DNA from: Bacteroidota bacterium
GTDB taxonomy: Bacteria; Bacteroidota; Kryptoniia; Kryptoniales; JAKASW01
Direction of reading: 5' to 3'
DNA: 5,870 nucleotides
Assembly: GCA_021796055.1 (NCBI GenBank)
Contig: JAJYOS010000447.1
Location: 1-5,870 of the forward strand
Position numbers and translations under genes: made by a program. The notes below the pieces were generated by a model. That model was not told the DNA's origin, searched no databases, and saw only the letters and a list, made by a program, of their open reading frames with translations. Positions 4,036 to 5,870 of the stretch are shown here, in pieces (within the stretch, counting starts at the first letter, position 1; every line of letters starts with the position of its first letter).

Positions 4036-5300
4036 GCCTGCTCTCCGATTCTTCCGGGAATAGTTTTTACCCCATTCCCGTTACGGTGCATTCGGGTGCC
4101 GTAATACTTCTTGAAAAACGCCGACCTCTCTCCAAAATCCACTTCGTTCATGATGCTTAGAGAGCCCGCCCTTTCAAACACTTTTCTTCCATCGGCGTAT
4201 TTCTGAAAAACCCTGTAGTTCTTGTTGACGAAACATTTCGAGTCGGACGGGAAAAATCCCCTCATCTCCGAGAAGATCGAAGATACATCCCGGTCATGGA
4301 GGTTGCCGAAACTCATCGGCGCAAAGACACAGGGGCTCACTTCGCCGAATGCGTCCACATATACCATCTTGTTTCCTGCGTTACAGCCGAAGCATTCCTT
4401 TCCCTCGAAATGTCCGAGGTAGTTTACAGTCATACCTCCATCAGAATTCCATCGATCCTGCAGCCGTACCATCTTCAGCCGATCTTCCTCGGTAATTACC
4501 AACCTGTCATCCCAAAAAGCCTCCGTAGTCGGTTTGACTTCGCTCAGCCACGCCTCGTGTATGCCGAGTCCCTTGAGAAAGAGGAGAAACTCTTCAGCCT
4601 GGTCCCTCCGGATCATGTCGGGTGTAAGGACCGCCGAGACTCCGACGTCCATGCCGCCGAGATTCCTGAAAGTGTCGATAGCCTTCAGAGCCTCCTTGAA
4701 GGCGCCATTGTATTTCCTGCGGGCGTCATGTACCTGGGCGTCCCAATGATCGAGGCTGACGGAAACCGAAAACAGCCCGGCGCTCTTCAGGTCGACTGCC
4801 AGCCTCGGCGTGAGAGTGCAACCCGTCGTGAAGAGTTTCACGGCGCAGTCTTCGGACACGCTCTGTACGATCCTTACCAGATCCTTGTTGAGAAGAGGCT
4901 CACCCCCCGTAAGGCCGAGCCATACAACGCCCATATCTCTCAAATCCCGCGCGACACGGATGATCGCCTCAGTGTCCATGACCCTGCCCTGCCTGTTCTT
5001 GTTGTAGCAGTAATCACAATTCTGGGGACATAGATTTGTCACACCAATCTGCGCATGCGAAGGGCCCGGTGTCATGGCAATCAAATGCCGGTCTACAAAA
5101 CGGGAGTAAGCCCTGCTGTTCAAAGGAGGAAGGTGCGAGTGAACGATCAGGTTCTTGCCGACCATGTGGACGCGGAACTTGCTCATGTAGGCACACATGA
5201 ACGCGTTGATCGACGGTTTCACAAATAGCAGGTGAGGATTTGCAATGAGAACCCTCGTCATCAACGGAACTTTGCCGATCACGGACAGTGTCTTTAACAT
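4032..5300 (-). CDS. Radical SAM enzyme with SPASM-like C-terminal region
   Basis: A 422-residue radical S-adenosylmethionine enzyme. The [4Fe-4S]-binding CPQNCDYC (C91, C95, C98) matches CxxxCxxC, followed by the SAM-contacting LTGGEPLL (130-137) and SVSVSLDHWDAQVHD (178-192). The core barrel spans about 83-290. The C-terminal part has C303-x2-C306, then VDAFGEVSPCVFAPMSFGNL (C324), and C356. This resembles a SPASM or twitch domain that binds a second Fe-S cluster, with fewer cysteines than a full SPASM. Such enzymes modify peptides, sugars, lipids or cofactor precursors by radical chemistry; the substrate here is unknown. About 80 residues precede the cluster motif, beginning with a basic/hydrophobic segment (LSVIGKVPLMTRVLIANPHLLF) that could contact the membrane. 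The ATG has AAGGAG at 5305-5310, 4 bases away. It is the first gene of an overlapping four-gene operon, so its promoter should lie in 5301-5648. Confidence 0.93.
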   Translation of the reverse strand: MLKTLSVIGKVPLMTRVLIANPHLLFVKPSINAFMCAYMSKFRVHMVGKNLIVHSHLPPLNSRAYSRFVDRHLIAMTPGPSHAQIGVTNLCPQNCDYCYNKNRQGRVMDTEAIIRVARDLRDMGVVWLGLTGGEPLLNKDLVRIVQSVSEDCAVKLFTTGCTLTPRLAVDLKSAGLFSVSVSLDHWDAQVHDARRKYNGAFKEALKAIDTFRNLGGMDVGVSAVLTPDMIRRDQAEEFLLFLKGLGIHEAWLSEVKPTTEAFWDDRLVITEEDRLKMVRLQDRWNSDGGMTVNYLGHFEGKECFGCNAGNKMVYVDAFGEVSPCVFAPMSFGNLHDRDVSSIFSEMRGFFPSDSKCFVNKNYRVFQKYADGRKVFERAGSLSIMNEVDFGERSAFFKKYYGTRMHRNGNGVKTIPGRIGEQA

Positions 5301-5648
5301 AACTCTCCTTGCTGTTTCCTGACATTCGCCGGCCCGGTCGCCGCTGCGCGATCGGCCTCTTCATCCGGCGGACCAACCCTCCCATTTATTTCAAGACTTC
5401 ATTTCCATTCTCACAATGGGGAGTACAGCAAATTGCCGGACGGACGCGCGACACATGATTTGCATGCCCTGATAATTCGCTTGACTGCAGCCTTGAAGCT
5501 TGGCTCCTGAGACTACGCCTCATTCAATGCCCGGGTTACGTAAAGTGATCGCGAATTCTGAGGGAGACACGACACAACTCGATCATCAACCCGATAAACC
5601 ACACCTATCAGAAAAGTCCGGGAGGCCCCGACGCCGCGCCGAACCCGT
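5301..5648. other. Gene-free region, probable promoter and leader of the radical SAM operon
   Basis: About 350 bases between the DUF3795-type stop and the radical SAM start. The open frames here are short or are shadows running into flanking genes, and none has a good ribosome site. On the minus strand I found no promoter I would defend: TTGTGA followed after 17 bases by TGAAAT (near 5385-5415) is the best but poor. A weak inverted repeat, AGCC/GGCT (5489-5505), surrounds an AAGCTT. The region next to the DUF3795-type stop holds a terminator-like hairpin (5612-5632). No candidate precursor peptide for the radical SAM enzyme was found here. Confidence 0.55.
5612..5632 (-). terminator. Weak terminator-like hairpin after the DUF3795-type gene
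   Basis: On the minus strand GTC-G-GGG, loop CCT, CCC-G-GAC forms a 6-bp stem with one G-G mismatch (5616-5632), followed by TTTT (5612-5615). It starts 17 bases beyond the stop at 5649. The stem is short and the T-tract has only four bases, so termination would be partial at best. Its position between two units supports the call. Confidence 0.4.
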
Positions 5649-5870
5649 CTACTCCTTCCAGCTGACGACCTTATCGCACTTGAAGCACTTCTTATTGTGC
5701 ACGGAGATGAGCCCTCCACACCGCGGGCACTTATACTTATCGGCCTGCGAAGCTATGAACTCAGCCAAACCCAGCGATCTTATCTCCTCGAGATTAGCGA
5801 TCATGCTCATCCCGTACCTTTCACGGTATTTCCTGTCCAGGTGAACCAGCTTTTCGCACGGATAGGAATC
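5649..5870 (-). CDS. DUF3795-like zinc-ribbon protein, C-terminal part (partial)
   Basis: The last 73 residues of a minus-strand gene whose start lies beyond the right edge; the stop is TAG at 5649-5651. The segment begins DSYPCEKLVHLDRKYRERYG and continues SMIANLEEIRSLGLAEFIAS, then CPRCGG (C48, C51 of the fragment) and CFKC (C62, C65). These four cysteines make a zinc-ribbon-like pair of knuckles with HNKK between them. The PCxxLxxLDxxYRxxYGMSMxxNLExI…G…F pattern followed by a cysteine ribbon is typical of the C-terminal half of DUF3795 proteins, whose function is unknown. No hydrophobic segment is seen in this part, so it is probably cytoplasmic. A gene-free 350 bases separate it from the radical SAM operon, so it is probably a separate unit. 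Confidence 0.8.
   Translation of the reverse strand, partial: DSYPCEKLVHLDRKYRERYGMSMIANLEEIRSLGLAEFIASQADKYKCPRCGGLISVHNKKCFKCDKVVSWKE

Noticed and set aside
4296..5033. Long plus-strand open frame (245 codons) inside the radical SAM gene
   Set aside because: It lies antisense to a gene with clear radical SAM motifs, has no ribosome site, and its translation shows no recognisable domain.
5014..5385. Minus-strand 123-codon frame overlapping the start of the radical SAM gene
   Set aside because: It shares most of its length with the radical SAM gene in another frame, is Arg-rich and has no ribosome site at its ATG.
5410..5440. Possible sigma-54 promoter (GGCAATTTGC) upstream of the radical SAM gene
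   Set aside because: The GG and GC elements are only 6 bases apart, not the required 10.
5301..5648. Search for a RiPP precursor peptide next to the radical SAM gene
   Set aside because: Only short frames without ribosome sites were found on either strand; the 51-residue peptide elsewhere is a membrane protein rather than a leader-core precursor.

Overview
This 5.87 kb window looks like an accessory stretch of a chromosome (or metagenomic contig) from an uncultured, probably anaerobic or sediment/groundwater-type bacterium of moderate GC content. The phylum cannot be fixed from the window. The families present (DUF3795, ATC-hydrolase-like proteins, a radical SAM enzyme, a DSRCP-type lipoprotein) and strong GGAGG ribosome sites with some TTG starts fit an FCB-group or deltaproteobacterial-type lineage, but that is an impression, not a measurement. 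No tRNA, rRNA, IS element or CRISPR array is visible.

Nearly every convincing gene is on the minus strand, so the window is best read from right to left. At the right edge is the 3' end of a DUF3795-type zinc-ribbon protein (5649-5870), followed by a weak terminator-like hairpin and about 350 bases without a gene (5301-5648). Next comes a tightly packed four-gene operon: a radical SAM enzyme (4032-5300), a small four-helix membrane protein (3619-4035), an ATC-hydrolase-like protein (3089-3634, TTG start) and an FAD-dependent GMC-type oxidoreductase with a four-cysteine motif (1806-3092). Every junction overlaps (4, 16 and 4 bases), so the four products are probably made in coordinated amounts and act together.

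After 90 bases containing a perfect hairpin, a second co-directional group follows. It encodes a small lipoprotein (1329-1715, TTG start), a 51-residue two-helix membrane peptide (1130-1285) and an exported cysteine-rich protein resembling DUF6144/ATC-hydrolase families (520-1083). All three appear to be membrane-bound or exported. They may extend the first operon or form their own unit.

The left end (1-519) holds a possible 3' end of a plus-strand gene (to 176) and about 340 bases of non-coding DNA. That DNA carries a promoter-like element overlapping GTTAA/TTAAC palindromes, short ATTCGTG repeats and a hairpin.

The most interesting content is the overlapping radical SAM / membrane protein / ATC-hydrolase-like / GMC oxidoreductase cassette. 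A radical SAM enzyme coupled to a flavin oxidoreductase and a membrane protein suggests synthesis or modification of a small molecule, lipid or peptide at the membrane. I know of no characterised pathway with this exact composition, no precursor peptide gene was found, and the substrate is unknown.
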